This document shows positions 7,748 through 17,607 of a DNA stretch of 64,000 nucleotides, piece by piece (within the stretch, counting starts at the first letter, position 1; each line of letters opens with the position of its first letter). The position numbers and the translations under genes are program-made. The notes beneath the pieces are model-generated. The model was given only the letters and a program-made list of their open reading frames with translations, searched no databases and was not told where the DNA came from. The stretch lies in NCBI RefSeq assembly GCF_010731795.1, contig NZ_AP022591.1, forward strand, positions 1,054,001 to 1,118,000. The letters are read 5' to 3'. This DNA is from Mycolicibacterium celeriflavum. GTDB taxonomy: Bacteria > Actinomycetota > Actinomycetes > Mycobacteriales > Mycobacteriaceae.

Positions 7748-10489
7748 TCAGCGGTTGCGGCGACTACGCAGCCAGCGACGCATCCGCCCGCCGGATTTCT
7801 CCGTCGGCGCGGCGTCAGCGGTCGCCGCCCCAGTCGCAGGCTCCTCTTCAGCTTCAACCTCATCGACCAGTTCTTCGGCCTCGGCTTCACCTTCGACCGC
7901 GACGTCGTGCGCCTCCGAGGCATCGGCCAACGCGTCGCTGGCCTCCTCACCCTCAACAGCGCCGACACCACCCGCTTCAGCGCCCTCACCGGCCTCGACG
8001 GACTCCTCCGCCTCGGCAACATCCTCAGTCAAGGCCTCAGCCTCAGCGACAGCCTCCGGCTCCTCTTCAGCCTCAACCTCATCGACCAGTTCGGCCTCAG
8101 CCTCACCCTCGACCGCGACGTCGTGCGCCTCCGAGGCATCGGCCAACGCGTCGCTGGCCTCCTCACCCTCAACAGCACCGACACCACCTACGTCAGCGCC
8201 CTCACCGGCCTCGGCGAACTCTTCTGCCTCGACGGACTCCTCCGCCTCGGCAACATCTTCACTCAAGGCTTCACCCTCAGCGACGGCCTCCGGCTCCTCT
8301 TCAGCCTCAACCTCATCGACCAGTTCCTCGGCCTCAGCCTCACCCTCCACCGCGACGTCATGCGCCTCCGAGGCATCGGCCAAAGCCTCGCTGGCCTCCT
8401 CACCCTCGACAACGCCGACACCACCTAAGTCAGCGCCCTCCGCCGCCTCGACGGACTCCTCCGCCTCGGCAACATCCTCACTCAAGGCTTCGGCCCCAGC
8501 GGCAGCCTCCGGCCCCTCTTCACTCTCAACCTCATCGACCAGTTCTTCGGCCTCAGCCTCACCCTCGACCGCGACGTCGTGCGCCTCCGAGGCATCGGCC
8601 AACGCGTCGCTGGCCTCCTCACCCTCAACAGCACCGACACCACCCACGTCAGCGCCCTCACCGGCCTCGGCGAACTCCTCTGCCTCGGCAACGTCTTCCG
8701 CCGGCGCGACCGCCACATCCTCAGTCAAGGCCTCAGCCTCAGCGACAGCCTCCGGCTCCTCTTCAGCCTCAACCTCATCGACCAGTTCTTCGGCCTCAGC
8801 CTCACCCTCGACCGCGACGTCGTGCGCCTCCGAGGCATCGGCCAACGCGTCGCTGGCCTCCTCACCCTCAACAGCACCGACACCACCCACGTCAGCGCCC
8901 TCACCGGCCTCGGCGAACTCCTCCGCCTCGGCAACGTCTTCCGCCGGCGCGACCGCCACATCCTCAGTCAAGGCCTCAGCCTCAGCGACAGCCTGTGCGT
9001 CCTCGCCATCCGCGGGCCCGCCAACAAGTGCCTCGTCGGCCCCCGCCCCGGGGCTCGGCATTGTCTTCCGCCGGCGCTTCGGCCACAACCTCTGCCAAGG
9101 CTTCGGCCTCTTTACGACAGCCGCTGCGCGCACGTCGTCGTCGGCCTCGCCAACAGGCGCCGCCACCTCGGCGTCATCGGCCAAGGCCTCGGCCTCAGCT
9201 TCGCCCTCGACCGCAACGTCGTGCGCCTCCGAGGCATCGGCTAGCGCGTCGCTGGCCTCCTCACCCTCGACAGCGCCGACACCACCAACGTCAGCGTCCT
9301 CACCGGCCTCCGCGAACTCCTCCGCCTCGAGAATGTCTTCGGCCGGTGCTTCGGCCACATCCGCGGTCAAGGCTTCGGCTTCGACGAGAGCCTCTGCCGT
9401 CTCCGGCTCGTCGCCTTCCACGGCAAATTCCTCGGCATCTTCGAGGTCGTCGGCGGGCACGCCGGCGACGTCCGCGCCGAGCTCCTCGGCCGAGATGTCC
9501 TTGAGTGAGCCCTTCTCGTCGTCGTCGTCGGCGGCCGCGGCCTTGGCAGCTGCCACCACGCCGGACGTCGCGGCGAGGGCGGCCAGATCCTCGGTGACTT
9601 CCTCGACCGGCGACCAGCCCTCCCGGGCCTTACCTTTGAGCGTCGCGGGATCCTCTCGCCCCTTCGGAGCGACCATGATGTACACGACGGCACCGATGAA
9701 CACGAACGTCGCCGTGAACGAGTTGATGCGGACGCCTTCGATCAGCGTGGCATCGTCGACGCGCAGCAATTCGATCCAGAACCGGCCCACGCAGTACCCG
9801 GCTACGTACAACGCGAACAAGCGACCATGACCGAATTTGAACCGCCGGTCGACGTAGATGAGAACCGCGAAAACCAGTAGGTTCCAAAGCAATTCGTACA
9901 AGAAGGTGGGATGGACGAGGTGGACTACTTCACCCGTCGAAACACCGTTGAGGTTGTCCACCATGCCGGCTGAGTCTCTGCGCTCGTAGATCTTCAGCGC
10001 CCAGGGCAGGGTCGTCTCGCTGCCCCACAACTCCTGGTTGAAGTAGTTGCCGATTCGGCCGATCCCCTGCGCCAGAATGATTCCCGGGGCGATCGCATCT
10101 CCGAACGCCGGCAGCGGAATGCCTCGCCGACGGCAGGCGATCCACGCGCCGACACCACCAAGGGCGACCGCACCCCAGATGCCGAGACCGCCGTCCCAGA
10201 TCCGGAGCACACCGACCAGACCGGCGCCGTTGTCGCCGAAGTAGCGCCACCAGTCCGTGATCACGTGGTAGAGCCGGCCGCCGATCAACCCGAACGGCAC
10301 CGCCCACAACGCAATGTCGTAGATGACCCCACGCTCGCCGCCGCGGGCCTCCCAGCGTCGGTCCCCGATGATGAGCGCCGCCACGATGCCGGCGATGATG
10401 CACAAGGCATACGCGCGAATGGGCAGCGGGCCAATCTGCCAGACGCCCTGCGCCGGGCTTGGGATTGCGGCGAGGAGTGTCGTCGTCAC
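7748..10489 (-). CDS. lgt: Prolipoprotein diacylglyceryl transferase with giant acidic repeat tail
   Basis: Lgt transfers diacylglycerol from phosphatidylglycerol to the lipobox cysteine of prolipoproteins at the inner membrane. Residues 1 to about 270 are the catalytic polytopic core, with the Lgt signature QGIGRIGNYFNQELWG and the C-terminal helices. The remaining 640 or so residues (913 in all) are a low-complexity Glu/Ala/Asp/Val tail, predicted cytoplasmic. It contains six copies of a unit centred on GEEASDALADASEAHDVAVE, one internal basic island (VVKRPKPWQRLWPKRRRK) and a basic C-terminus (MRRWLRSRRNR). The start is GTG, overlapping the trpA stop as GTGA. Acidic Lgt extensions are known in mycobacteria; this one is exceptionally long. 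Confidence 0.93.
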   Translation of the reverse strand: MTTTLLAAIPSPAQGVWQIGPLPIRAYALCIIAGIVAALIIGDRRWEARGGERGVIYDIALWAVPFGLIGGRLYHVITDWWRYFGDNGAGLVGVLRIWDGGLGIWGAVALGGVGAWIACRRRGIPLPAFGDAIAPGIILAQGIGRIGNYFNQELWGSETTLPWALKIYERRDSAGMVDNLNGVSTGEVVHLVHPTFLYELLWNLLVFAVLIYVDRRFKFGHGRLFALYVAGYCVGRFWIELLRVDDATLIEGVRINSFTATFVFIGAVVYIMVAPKGREDPATLKGKAREGWSPVEEVTEDLAALAATSGVVAAAKAAAADDDDEKGSLKDISAEELGADVAGVPADDLEDAEEFAVEGDEPETAEALVEAEALTADVAEAPAEDILEAEEFAEAGEDADVGGVGAVEGEEASDALADASEAHDVAVEGEAEAEALADDAEVAAPVGEADDDVRAAAVVKRPKPWQRLWPKRRRKTMPSPGAGADEALVGGPADGEDAQAVAEAEALTEDVAVAPAEDVAEAEEFAEAGEGADVGGVGAVEGEEASDALADASEAHDVAVEGEAEAEELVDEVEAEEEPEAVAEAEALTEDVAVAPAEDVAEAEEFAEAGEGADVGGVGAVEGEEASDALADASEAHDVAVEGEAEAEELVDEVESEEGPEAAAGAEALSEDVAEAEESVEAAEGADLGGVGVVEGEEASEALADASEAHDVAVEGEAEAEELVDEVEAEEEPEAVAEGEALSEDVAEAEESVEAEEFAEAGEGADVGGVGAVEGEEASDALADASEAHDVAVEGEAEAELVDEVEAEEEPEAVAEAEALTEDVAEAEESVEAGEGAEAGGVGAVEGEEASDALADASEAHDVAVEGEAEAEELVDEVEAEEEPATGAATADAAPTEKSGGRMRRWLRSRRNR
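7830..9300 (-). repeat. Six in-frame tandem coding repeats of 220-243 bp in lgt
   Basis: Cores containing GACGTCGTGCGCCTCC (plus-strand reading) recur near 7901, 8121, 8351 (one-base variant), 8571, 8814 and 9214. The spacings are about 220, 230, 220, 243 and 400 bp; the last is longer because the basic island interrupts the array. The two copies around 8520-8762 and 8763-9005 are almost identical over the full 243-bp period. All spacings keep the lgt frame, so copy-number change would alter only tail length. Confidence 0.9.
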
Positions 10490-11274
10490 GCAGAAATCCT
10501 CTGCCTGACACCGTCCGCAAGCTCGGCGGTCAGCGTCCCCACCGCGTGAACACCGCTCTGCAGCGCCGACACCAACGCCGATCCCACGATCACCCCGTCC
10601 GCATATGCACCGATCTCGGCGGCCTGCGGTCCAGACCGGACCCCCAGTCCGACGCCCACCGGGATGTCGGAGACGGCCTTCACCCGGCGCACCAATTCAG
10701 GCGCGGCCGTCGACACCGCATCTCGCGCACCGGTCACCCCCATCGTCGATGCGGCATAGACGAATCCACGCGACGCGCGAACGGTCATCGCCAGCCGTTC
10801 CGGCGTTGACGACGGCGCCACCAAAAAGATCCGGTCCAGGTCGTGGGCCTCCGACGCCTCCAACCATTCGGCAGCTTCGTCCGGAATCAGGTCCGGGGTG
10901 ATCATCCCGAGCCCGCCGGCCGATGCCAGATCCCTGGCGAAAGCGTCGATGCCCCAACGCAGGACGGGGTTCCAGTACGTCATCACGACGGCTCGCCCAC
11001 CGGCGTTGCTGATCGCCTCCACCGCCGCCAGTGAATCACGCACGCGCACTCCCCCATGCAACGCGGCTTCGGTGGCCGCCGCGATCGTGGGACCGTCCAT
11101 CCCGGGATCTGAGTACGCGACGCCGACCTCGACGAGGTCGCACCTGTTTTCTACCAGCGTCGTCATCGCCGAGATCGACGTCGGCACATCGGGGAATCCG
11201 GTGGGCAGGTAGCCGATCAGCGCACTGCGGCCCTCGCTTCGGCAGTTGTCGAACAATGAAGCCAGCCGACTCAC
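10486..11274 (-). CDS. trpA: Tryptophan synthase alpha chain
   Basis: Cleaves indole-3-glycerol phosphate to indole and glyceraldehyde-3-phosphate. The 262-residue TIM barrel begins [23 protein letters not shown]. The catalytic glutamate lies in [17 protein letters not shown] and the second catalytic acid region follows. The open frame extends to 11301, but the GTG at 11274 overlaps the trpB stop as GTGA, the pattern used throughout this operon, so I use it. trpA in turn overlaps lgt by GTGA. Confidence 0.95.
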   Translation of the reverse strand: MSRLASLFDNCRSEGRSALIGYLPTGFPDVPTSISAMTTLVENRCDLVEVGVAYSDPGMDGPTIAAATEAALHGGVRVRDSLAAVEAISNAGGRAVVMTYWNPVLRWGIDAFARDLASAGGLGMITPDLIPDEAAEWLEASEAHDLDRIFLVAPSSTPERLAMTVRASRGFVYAASTMGVTGARDAVSTAAPELVRRVKAVSDIPVGVGLGVRSGPQAAEIGAYADGVIVGSALVSALQSGVHAVGTLTAELADGVRQRISA

Positions 11275-12530
11275 CGCGCACCGTCCAGCAAGCCGAACCA
11301 CTTCGCCGCGGTCTCGACGTCCTTGTCGCCGCGCCCGGACAGGTTCACCAACACGATCGAGCCGGGACCTAGCTCCCGGCCCAGTTGAAGAGCGCCTGCG
11401 AGACCGTGCGCGGACTCGATCGCGGGGATGATGCCCTCGGTGCGGCAGAGCAACGAGAACGCGTCCATCGCCTCGGTGTCGGTGATCGGCCGATACTCTG
11501 CGCGACCGATGTCCTTGAGGAAAGCGTGCTCGGGTCCGACCCCCGGGTAATCCAAACCCGCTGAGATGGAATGTGATTCGATGGTCTGCCCGTCTTCGTC
11601 CTGTAACAGGTACGAGAACGAACCCTGGAACGCACCCGGTGAACCACCGGTGAAAGTGGCTGCGTGACGGCCTGTTTCGACGCCGTCACCGGCCGCTTCG
11701 TAGCCCACCAGGCGTACCTGGGCATCATCGATGAACGCATGGAAGATCCCGATCGCATTCGACCCACCGCCGACACACGCGGTCACCGCGTCGGGCAGCC
11801 GCCCCGCCTGCGCCTGGATCTGTGCGCGCGCCTCCAGGCCGATCACCCTCTGGAAGTCGCGCACCATCGTCGGGAACGGGTGGGGTCCTGCGGCGGTGCC
11901 GAAGCAGTAATAGGTGTTGTCGGCGTTGGTGACCCAGTCGCGGAAGGCTTCGTTGATCGCGTCCTTCAAGGTCTTCGAGCCCGCCTCGACCGACACCACC
12001 GTGGCGCCGAGCAACCGCATCCGCGCCACGTTCAGCGCCTGGCGAGCGGTGTCGACGGCGCCCATGTAGATGATGCACTCCAGGCCGAGCAGCGCGCACG
12101 CGGTCGCGGTCGCCACGCCGTGCTGGCCCGCGCCCGTCTCTGCAATGACCCGCGTCTTGCCCATCTGCCTGGCCAACAACGCCTGGCCGAGCACGTTGTT
12201 GATCTTATGAGATCCGGTGTGGTTGAGGTCTTCTCGCTTCAGGAAGATTCGAGCGTCGCCTGCGTGGTCGGACAACCGCTCGGCTTCGTAGAGCGGTGAC
12301 GGGCGGCCGCTGTAATCGCGCTGCAACCGGTCCAACTCGTCGAGGAAGCCCTGATCGCCGCGTGCCTTCTCGTAGGCCGCGGTGACCTCCTCGATCACCG
12401 CCATCAGCGCCTCGGCGACGAATCTCCCGCCGTAGACCCCGAAGTGCCCACGCTCGTCCGGATCGTGGGCGGTCGGCTCTGCGATGGCCGCGCTGGAACG
12501 AGGCAGCTCAGGCCCGGCGAAATCGGCCAC
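11271..12530 (-). CDS. trpB: Tryptophan synthase beta chain
   Basis: Condenses indole with serine to give tryptophan, using PLP. The 419-residue protein has the PLP-lysine motif [16 protein letters not shown], the phosphate-binding glycine run [10 protein letters not shown] and the end motif NLSGRGDKD, so it is complete. The start is GTG at 12530. It lies 3 nt after the trpC stop and overlaps trpA, forming trpC-trpB-trpA in the usual actinobacterial order. Confidence 0.97.
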   Translation of the reverse strand: MADFAGPELPRSSAAIAEPTAHDPDERGHFGVYGGRFVAEALMAVIEEVTAAYEKARGDQGFLDELDRLQRDYSGRPSPLYEAERLSDHAGDARIFLKREDLNHTGSHKINNVLGQALLARQMGKTRVIAETGAGQHGVATATACALLGLECIIYMGAVDTARQALNVARMRLLGATVVSVEAGSKTLKDAINEAFRDWVTNADNTYYCFGTAAGPHPFPTMVRDFQRVIGLEARAQIQAQAGRLPDAVTACVGGGSNAIGIFHAFIDDAQVRLVGYEAAGDGVETGRHAATFTGGSPGAFQGSFSYLLQDEDGQTIESHSISAGLDYPGVGPEHAFLKDIGRAEYRPITDTEAMDAFSLLCRTEGIIPAIESAHGLAGALQLGRELGPGSIVLVNLSGRGDKDVETAAKWFGLLDGAR

Positions 12531-12533
12531 TTC

Positions 12534-13352
12534 TCAACGCGCTGGTTTCGGGCACGACGGGTGGGTGCCTGCGGTGACCAGATCGGCGACAGCGCTGCGA
12601 GGATCACCGCTGGTGACCAAGCCCTCGCCGACGAGCACCGCGTCAGCGCCCGCGCCGGCATACGCCAGCAGGTCGGCGGTGTCGCGAACCCCCGACTCGG
12701 CGATGCGGATGACGTCGGTCGGCAGGCCCGGCGCGATGCGCGCGAAGCAATCACGGTCGACGTTCAGCGTCTTGAGATCGCGGGCGTTCACACCGATCAC
12801 GGTGGCACCGGCCGACAGCGCACGGTCGGCCTCCTCCTCGGTGTGGACCTCGACCAACGCGGTCATCCCCAGCGACTCGGTCCGCTCGAGCAGCGACTCG
12901 AGCACCGGCTGCTCCAGCGCCGCGACGATCAGCAGCAGCATGTCCGCACCGTGTGCCCTGGCCTCGTGGATCTGGTACGGCCGGATGATGAAATCCTTGC
13001 GCAGCACCGGTATTGACACCGCGGCGCGTACCGCGTCGAGATCCTCGAGCGAGCCGTTGAACCGACGCTGTTCGGTCAGCACGCTGATGATGCGCGCCCC
13101 GCCGCTCTCGTAGGCGCCCGCCAGTTCCGCCGGATCCGAGATTGCCGCCAGCGCGCCGCGCGACGGGCTGGCACGCTTCACTTCGGCAATCACCGCGATG
13201 CCCGGCGCACGCAGGGCCGCCATCACGTCGAGCGGCGGCGCTGCATCCTTGGCCTTGGCCTTGATCTCGGCGAGCGGAACGGCTGCTTCGCGGGCGGCAA
13301 CGTCGGCGCGGACTCCCTCGATGATCGAGTCGAGCACGGTCGCCGAACTCAT
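12534..13352 (-). CDS. trpC: Indole-3-glycerol phosphate synthase
   Basis: Closes the indole ring from CdRP in tryptophan synthesis. It is a 272-residue TIM barrel with the catalytic lysines in [12 protein letters not shown] and VLRKDFI and the phosphate site in IAESGV. The start is ATG (13350-13352). No trpF or trpD is next to it; the missing PRA isomerase step is expected to be done by the HisA/PriA enzyme at 21.2-21.9 kb. Confidence 0.96.
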   Translation of the reverse strand: MSSATVLDSIIEGVRADVAAREAAVPLAEIKAKAKDAAPPLDVMAALRAPGIAVIAEVKRASPSRGALAAISDPAELAGAYESGGARIISVLTEQRRFNGSLEDLDAVRAAVSIPVLRKDFIIRPYQIHEARAHGADMLLLIVAALEQPVLESLLERTESLGMTALVEVHTEEEADRALSAGATVIGVNARDLKTLNVDRDCFARIAPGLPTDVIRIAESGVRDTADLLAYAGAGADAVLVGEGLVTSGDPRSAVADLVTAGTHPSCPKPAR

Positions 13353-13429
13353 GAGTGCCGCATCCCTTCCCCCGACAGTGCCGAACGATCTTCAACCACG
13401 AAGGGTAGCCGCCACCGCACCATCGGTGA

Positions 13430-14020
13430 TCACCGGCCCTTGTTGTCCGGATCGGCCGGGTCACGGGTCGGATCCGAGCCCTCGTCGAGGGCGTCCCAGA
13501 TCGCGCGTTCGGACATCTCCTGCGCGGATTCCTCGGGCTGTTCGACGCGTCGGACGTACCGCGCGGCACCGGAGCGCTCGCTGCCCGCGGACCTCATCAA
13601 CAGCACCGCGCACACCAACGCCAGCACCGCCGCAACCACCGTGACCACCGCCCCGGCGTAGTGGCGCTGCGTGTCGAGCAGATCCGCAACGGGCGCCTCC
13701 GCGATGTGCGAGGCCCGCACCGCGACGTCGGCGATCACCCACAGGCTGATCGCGAGGTAGGCGGCTCCGGCGCTGGCCGCCGCGACCACCACGGCCAAAA
13801 CCCGCAGCGGCCACCCACGCACGGCCAACGCGGCGATTGCGGTGGCCATCAGCAGCACCGCCAGCGGAACCAGCGCCGTGGACCATGTACCGCCGGACAG
13901 CGCGACGGTTCTGGGCTGGCCGAGACCGTCGAACGACGTCACCTCCACCCAGGTCAACCGCGACGCCACCCACAGCCCCGCCGCGGCGAGCACCAGGCCG
14001 AGCTGGGCGGCCCTGATCAC
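13430..14020 (-). CDS. TIGR02234-type tryptophan-operon membrane protein
   Basis: This 196-residue protein has four hydrophobic segments (about 4-20, 45-65, 72-97 and 125-150) and an acidic/basic C-terminal tail ending near [10 protein letters not shown]. It is the conserved integral membrane protein found between trpE and trpC in actinobacteria; its function is unknown. The start is GTG at 14020, overlapping the trpE stop (GTGA). A longer open frame upstream is only an alternate-frame shadow of trpE. Confidence 0.85.
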   Translation of the reverse strand: MIRAAQLGLVLAAAGLWVASRLTWVEVTSFDGLGQPRTVALSGGTWSTALVPLAVLLMATAIAALAVRGWPLRVLAVVVAAASAGAAYLAISLWVIADVAVRASHIAEAPVADLLDTQRHYAGAVVTVVAAVLALVCAVLLMRSAGSERSGAARYVRRVEQPEESAQEMSERAIWDALDEGSDPTRDPADPDNKGR

Positions 14021-15543
14021 GGCTCGGTCAGGGTTTCGGCGGCGGCGATCGCGTTGAGCACCGCACGGGCCTTGTTGGCGGCCTCGGTGTACTCGTAGGG
14101 GCCGTTGGAATCCGCGACGACGCCACCGCCCGCCTGCACGTACGCGGTGCCATTGCGCATCAGCGCGGTGCGGATGGCGATCGCGAAGTCGGCGTTGCCC
14201 GCGAAGTCCAGATAACCGAGCACGCCGCCGTAGAGTCCGCGACGGGTCTTTTCGACCTCCTCGATCAGCTGCATCGCGCGCACCTTCGGCGCTCCCGACA
14301 ACGTCCCCGCCGGGAAACAGGCGGTCACCGCGTCCAGCGCGGTCTTGCCCTCGGCCAACAGCCCGGTCACCGTCGACACCAGGTGCATGACGTGGCTGTA
14401 GCGCTCGATGTGGCTGTAATCCTCGACGTGCACCGTGCCCGGCTGGCAGACCCGGCCCAGGTCGTTGCGGCCCAGGTCGACGAGCATCAGGTGCTCGGCG
14501 CGTTCCTTCTCGTCGGACTGCAACTCCTTCTCGAGCAGCAGGTCCTCCTCCTCGGTCGCGCCGCGCCACCGGGTGCCGGCGATCGGGTGTGTGGTCGCCC
14601 GGCCGTCCTTGACCGTCACCAGCGCCTCGGGGCTGGAGCCGACGATCGAGAAGTCCGGCCCCCCTGCGGCGTTCGGCACATTGAGCAGATACATGTACGG
14701 GCTCGGGTTGGACACCCGCAGCATCCGGTACACGTCCAGCGGATCGGCCTCGGTGTCCATCTCGAACCGTTGGGACGGCACCACCTGGAAGGCTTCGCCG
14801 GCCTCGATGTCGCCCACCAGCTTGTCGACGATTGCGCCGTACTCCTCGAGGGTGCGTTGGGCCCGGTGCAGTGGGTCGGGTCTGCTGAACGTCGCCACCG
14901 ACGACGGCAGATGCTCACCGAGCGCTTCGGTCATCACATCGAGGCGGGCCACGGCGTCGTCGTAAGCCCAGTCCACCCGCTCGTCGGTGCCGTTCCAGTT
15001 GACCGCGTTGGCGATCAGGGTGATGGTGCCCTCGTGGTGGTCTACGGCGGCGATGTCGGTGGCCAGCAGCAGCAGCATGTCCGGCAGGCCGAGGTCGTCG
15101 ACGGTCAGCGACGGGAGCCTCTCCAGCCGCCGGACCATGTCGTAGGCGAAGAAGCCGACGAGCCCGCTCGACAACGGCGGCAGGCCGGCAAGCGGCTCGG
15201 TTCTCAGCAGTTCCAGCGTCGCGCGCAGCGCCTGCAGCGGGTCTCCGCCCTGCGGCGCATCTTTCGGCGTCGTGCCCAACCAGACGGCCTCGCCGTCGCG
15301 CACGGTCAACGCCGACGGCGCTCCCGCGCCGATGAACGACCAGCGCGACCACGAGCGTCCGTTCTCGGCCGACTCCAGCAGAAACGTGCCGGGGCGATTC
15401 GCGGCCAGCTTTCGGTACGCCGACAGTGGGGTCTCACTGTCGGCGAGCACCTTGCGGGTCACCGGCACCACGCGGTGCTCGGCGGCCAGTGCCCGAAAGT
15501 CTTCGCGTGAAGTCGTCACAGCGAGGCTGGCGGTGGTCTGCAC
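14017..15543 (-). CDS. trpE: Anthranilate synthase component I
   Basis: Makes anthranilate from chorismate, with ammonia supplied by a separate TrpG not seen here. The 508 residues carry the chorismate-binding signatures [29 protein letters not shown] and [17 protein letters not shown]. The start is GTG at 15543. Only 3 nt separate it from the stop of the broken dioxygenase-like gene upstream, so the trp operon here seems to be read through that gene. No attenuator or leader peptide was found. Confidence 0.96.
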   Translation of the reverse strand: MQTTASLAVTTSREDFRALAAEHRVVPVTRKVLADSETPLSAYRKLAANRPGTFLLESAENGRSWSRWSFIGAGAPSALTVRDGEAVWLGTTPKDAPQGGDPLQALRATLELLRTEPLAGLPPLSSGLVGFFAYDMVRRLERLPSLTVDDLGLPDMLLLLATDIAAVDHHEGTITLIANAVNWNGTDERVDWAYDDAVARLDVMTEALGEHLPSSVATFSRPDPLHRAQRTLEEYGAIVDKLVGDIEAGEAFQVVPSQRFEMDTEADPLDVYRMLRVSNPSPYMYLLNVPNAAGGPDFSIVGSSPEALVTVKDGRATTHPIAGTRWRGATEEEDLLLEKELQSDEKERAEHLMLVDLGRNDLGRVCQPGTVHVEDYSHIERYSHVMHLVSTVTGLLAEGKTALDAVTACFPAGTLSGAPKVRAMQLIEEVEKTRRGLYGGVLGYLDFAGNADFAIAIRTALMRNGTAYVQAGGGVVADSNGPYEYTEAANKARAVLNAIAAAETLTEP

Positions 15544-15546
15544 GGG

Positions 15547-16265
15547 TCAAGTGTCCCAGACACGCGCCAGTGCCGAGGACGACGCAGGCGTCAGCGGGCT
15601 GGTCAGCACGACCGGAGACTGCGCCATGAAGCGCGGTGTCGTGCCCCGATGCTCGTCGGCGGCATGCACGGTGAACGGGTGCAGCACGTACATGTCGCCC
15701 GGCTCACCCGTGGCGCGGCTCACGGGTCGCGCCGCGCTCGCCGAGTCGACGATGCGGCCCATCTCGGCGAGTTCGACCCGCTCGGGTCCGAGTACTTGTG
15801 CCACGTCCCGGTGCGAGCCCGCCCTGATCCGCGTCGGCGCGTCGTCCGGCCCCACTTCGGACAGCAGCGTGAGGACCAACACAGTGTGCGGGCGTCCGGT
15901 GACCGTCCACGCGCCGTCGGGTTCTGGCGTGTTGGCGTCGATGTGCCAACCGCGGTCCTCCCCGGGTGGGTAGACGGGAAACCGAACCGGGATGTTGCCG
16001 AGCGAGCCGCGTGGCGACCATCCCCGACACCGCAGATGCGATCCAGCGCCGCAGCCAGTTTTGGGCTTCGGGCCAGTGCGCCGAACGGACCCGCGCCGGT
16101 CAGGTCGCTGGCCCAGCAGACCGGCTTGACCCAGTTGTGGGGCTCTTCGGGCGACAGCCCCAGTTGTTGCCACAACGCGGCCCGCGCCGCATCGGCGACA
16201 TCGCGCGGCGCCGCTCCTTCGATCTTCACGTAGCCGTCGCGGAGAAACGCGCCGATATCCACCAT
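15547..16265 (-). pseudogene. Phytanoyl-CoA dioxygenase family protein, frameshifted
   Basis: This is an Fe(II)/2-oxoglutarate oxygenase-like gene split between two frames. The N-terminal half (VDIGAFLRDGYVKIEGAAP to AALDRICGVG) is in one frame. The C-terminal half, with the metal motif GWHIDANTPEPDG and the distal histidine HPFTVHAADEHRG, is in another. The switch lies in the GGGGA run near 16021-16025. Restoring one base would give GVGRWSPRGSLGNIPVRFP, which matches the family well. It is therefore either a recent pseudogene or a single-base sequence error. An alternative upstream ATG is at 16313. It sits directly before trpE. Confidence 0.8.
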
Positions 16266-16323
16266 CGGCCCGAGGCTCTCACGGAAACGCACTCCCGCAC
16301 CAACGGTTTTCATGTCCGCGGCG

Positions 16324-16329
16324 TAGCGT
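16324..16329 (+). promoter_or_regulatory. -10 hexamer TAGCGT of a leaderless promoter (peroxiredoxin)
   Basis: TAGCGT lies 7 nt before the ATG at 16337. This supports that ATG over the GTG at 16328, which would overlap the hexamer. Confidence 0.55.
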
Positions 16330-16336
16330 GGCCCCC

Positions 16337-16801
16337 ATGAAAACGGGCGATCGAGTTGCCGAGTTCGAGCTGCCGGACCAGACGGGCAAGGTGCGAAGCC
16401 TCACGGAGTTGCTCGCCGACGGGCCGATCGTGCTGTTCTTCTACCCCGCCGCGATGACTCCGGGATGCACCAGGGAGGCGTGTCACTTCCGCGATCTGGC
16501 GGCGGAATTCGCCGTGGTCGGGGCGAGCCGGGTGGGCATCAGCACCGACGCGGTCGACAAGCAGGCGAAGTTCGCCGACAAAGAGCGGTTCGACTATCCA
16601 CTGCTGTCCGACAGCGACGGTGCGGTCGCAACGCAGTTCGGCGTCAAACGTGGTCTGTTGGGCAAGTTCATGCCGGTAAAGCGGACGACGTTCGTCATCG
16701 ACACCGACCGCACCGTGCTGGCCGTGATCGCCTCGGAGGTCAACATGGCCAGCCACGCCGACAAGGCCCTCGACGTGTTGCGGCAACGTCAGTCGGCGTG
16801 A
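16337..16801 (+). CDS. bcpB: Peroxiredoxin, bacterioferritin comigratory protein type
   Basis: Thiol peroxidase of the BCP/PrxQ group, reducing hydroperoxides in the cytoplasm. The 154-residue thioredoxin fold has the peroxidatic cysteine C44 in TPGCTREAC and a second cysteine C49 five residues later in the same helix, the usual resolving position for PrxQ. The start is ATG 16337, 7 nt after a TAGCGT hexamer. It overlaps the next gene as GTGA. In M. tuberculosis bcpB also lies between trp and his genes. Confidence 0.88.
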   Translation: MKTGDRVAEFELPDQTGKVRSLTELLADGPIVLFFYPAAMTPGCTREACHFRDLAAEFAVVGASRVGISTDAVDKQAKFADKERFDYPLLSDSDGAVATQFGVKRGLLGKFMPVKRTTFVIDTDRTVLAVIASEVNMASHADKALDVLRQRQSA

Positions 16802-17607
16802 CTCCGGTTCTGGAGCTTGCCGATGTGACGTTCCGTCGCGACGGCAAGCAGATCATCGACGGTATCTCGCTGACCGTGAAGGCAGGCGAGCATTGGGCGT
16901 TGCTGGGCCCCAACGGCGCAGGCAAGAGCACGCTGCTGGGGTTCTGCGCCGCAGTGCAATTCCCGACGACCGGGACGGTGCGGATCCTGGGGCGGCAGAT
17001 GGGCCGCGTCGACCTCTCGCAACTACGGCATTCCATCGGCCACGTGAATCCCCGCCACCGGCTGCAGTATTCCCTCACAGTTCGCGAAGTGGTGCTGACC
17101 GGTATCACCGCGACGATCGACCTGCCGATGCGCTGGACACCCACCGACGAACAGCGGGACCGTGCCGACGCGATGCTCGCGGCGGTTGGCCTGTCGCACA
17201 AGGCCGACGCCGTATGGCCGACGCTGTCACAGGGCGAGCGGGGCCGGACTCTGATTGCGCGGGCACTGATTTCGGATCCTCGGCTGCTGTTGCTCGATGA
17301 ACCGAGCACCGGACTGGACGTCGCCGCGCGCGAGCAACTGCTCGAGACGATGGATTCGCTCGACGACACCCACCCGGAGGTGGCGTCGATCCTGGTGACC
17401 CACCACCTCGAGGAACTGCCCACCACGACGACGCATGCGCTGCTGATCTCCGAGGGCCGCATGGTGGCCAGCGGCCCGGCCCGCGAGACGGTGACCACCG
17501 ACAACGTCACCGCGGCATTCGCGCATCCGGTGACGGTCGGCTACGACGACGGCCGGTGGACGGCCCGGGCGAAAGTTTCGGGGGCCATCCGCATCATCGA
17601 CGTCTAG
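16798..17607 (+). CDS. ABC transporter ATP-binding protein (lone ATPase)
   Basis: The 269-residue ATPase has Walker A LLGPNGAGKST (about residues 38-48), signature TLSQGERGRTLIARAL, Walker B LLLLDEPSTGLD and an H-loop LVTHHLEELP. No permease is adjacent, so either the partner is encoded elsewhere or it is a non-transport ABC protein. The start GTG (16798) overlaps the peroxiredoxin stop, so the two are coupled. Its TAG stop shares a CTAG tetramer with the convergent hydrolase. The substrate is unknown. Confidence 0.85.
   Translation: MTPVLELADVTFRRDGKQIIDGISLTVKAGEHWALLGPNGAGKSTLLGFCAAVQFPTTGTVRILGRQMGRVDLSQLRHSIGHVNPRHRLQYSLTVREVVLTGITATIDLPMRWTPTDEQRDRADAMLAAVGLSHKADAVWPTLSQGERGRTLIARALISDPRLLLLDEPSTGLDVAAREQLLETMDSLDDTHPEVASILVTHHLEELPTTTTHALLISEGRMVASGPARETVTTDNVTAAFAHPVTVGYDDGRWTARAKVSGAIRIIDV

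Noticed and set aside
7830..9300. CRISPR-like regular repeats
   Set aside because: Units are 220-243 bp, protein-coding and in frame, without short repeats alternating with unique spacers or any cas gene.
7755..9830. A 691-codon plus-strand frame rich in Ser/Ala opposite lgt
   Set aside because: It is the complement of the GC-rich Glu/Ala repeat codons of lgt. It has no start signal and no domain, and its composition is fully explained by the repeats on the other strand.
15541..15550. Tryptophan attenuator or leader peptide before trpE
   Set aside because: Only 3 nt separate the upstream gene from trpE, and no Trp-rich short frame or alternative hairpins were found.
16328..16336. GTG start at 16328 for the peroxiredoxin
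   Set aside because: It would overlap the TAGCGT -10 hexamer; ATG 16337 has the leaderless spacing and the normal family N-terminus.
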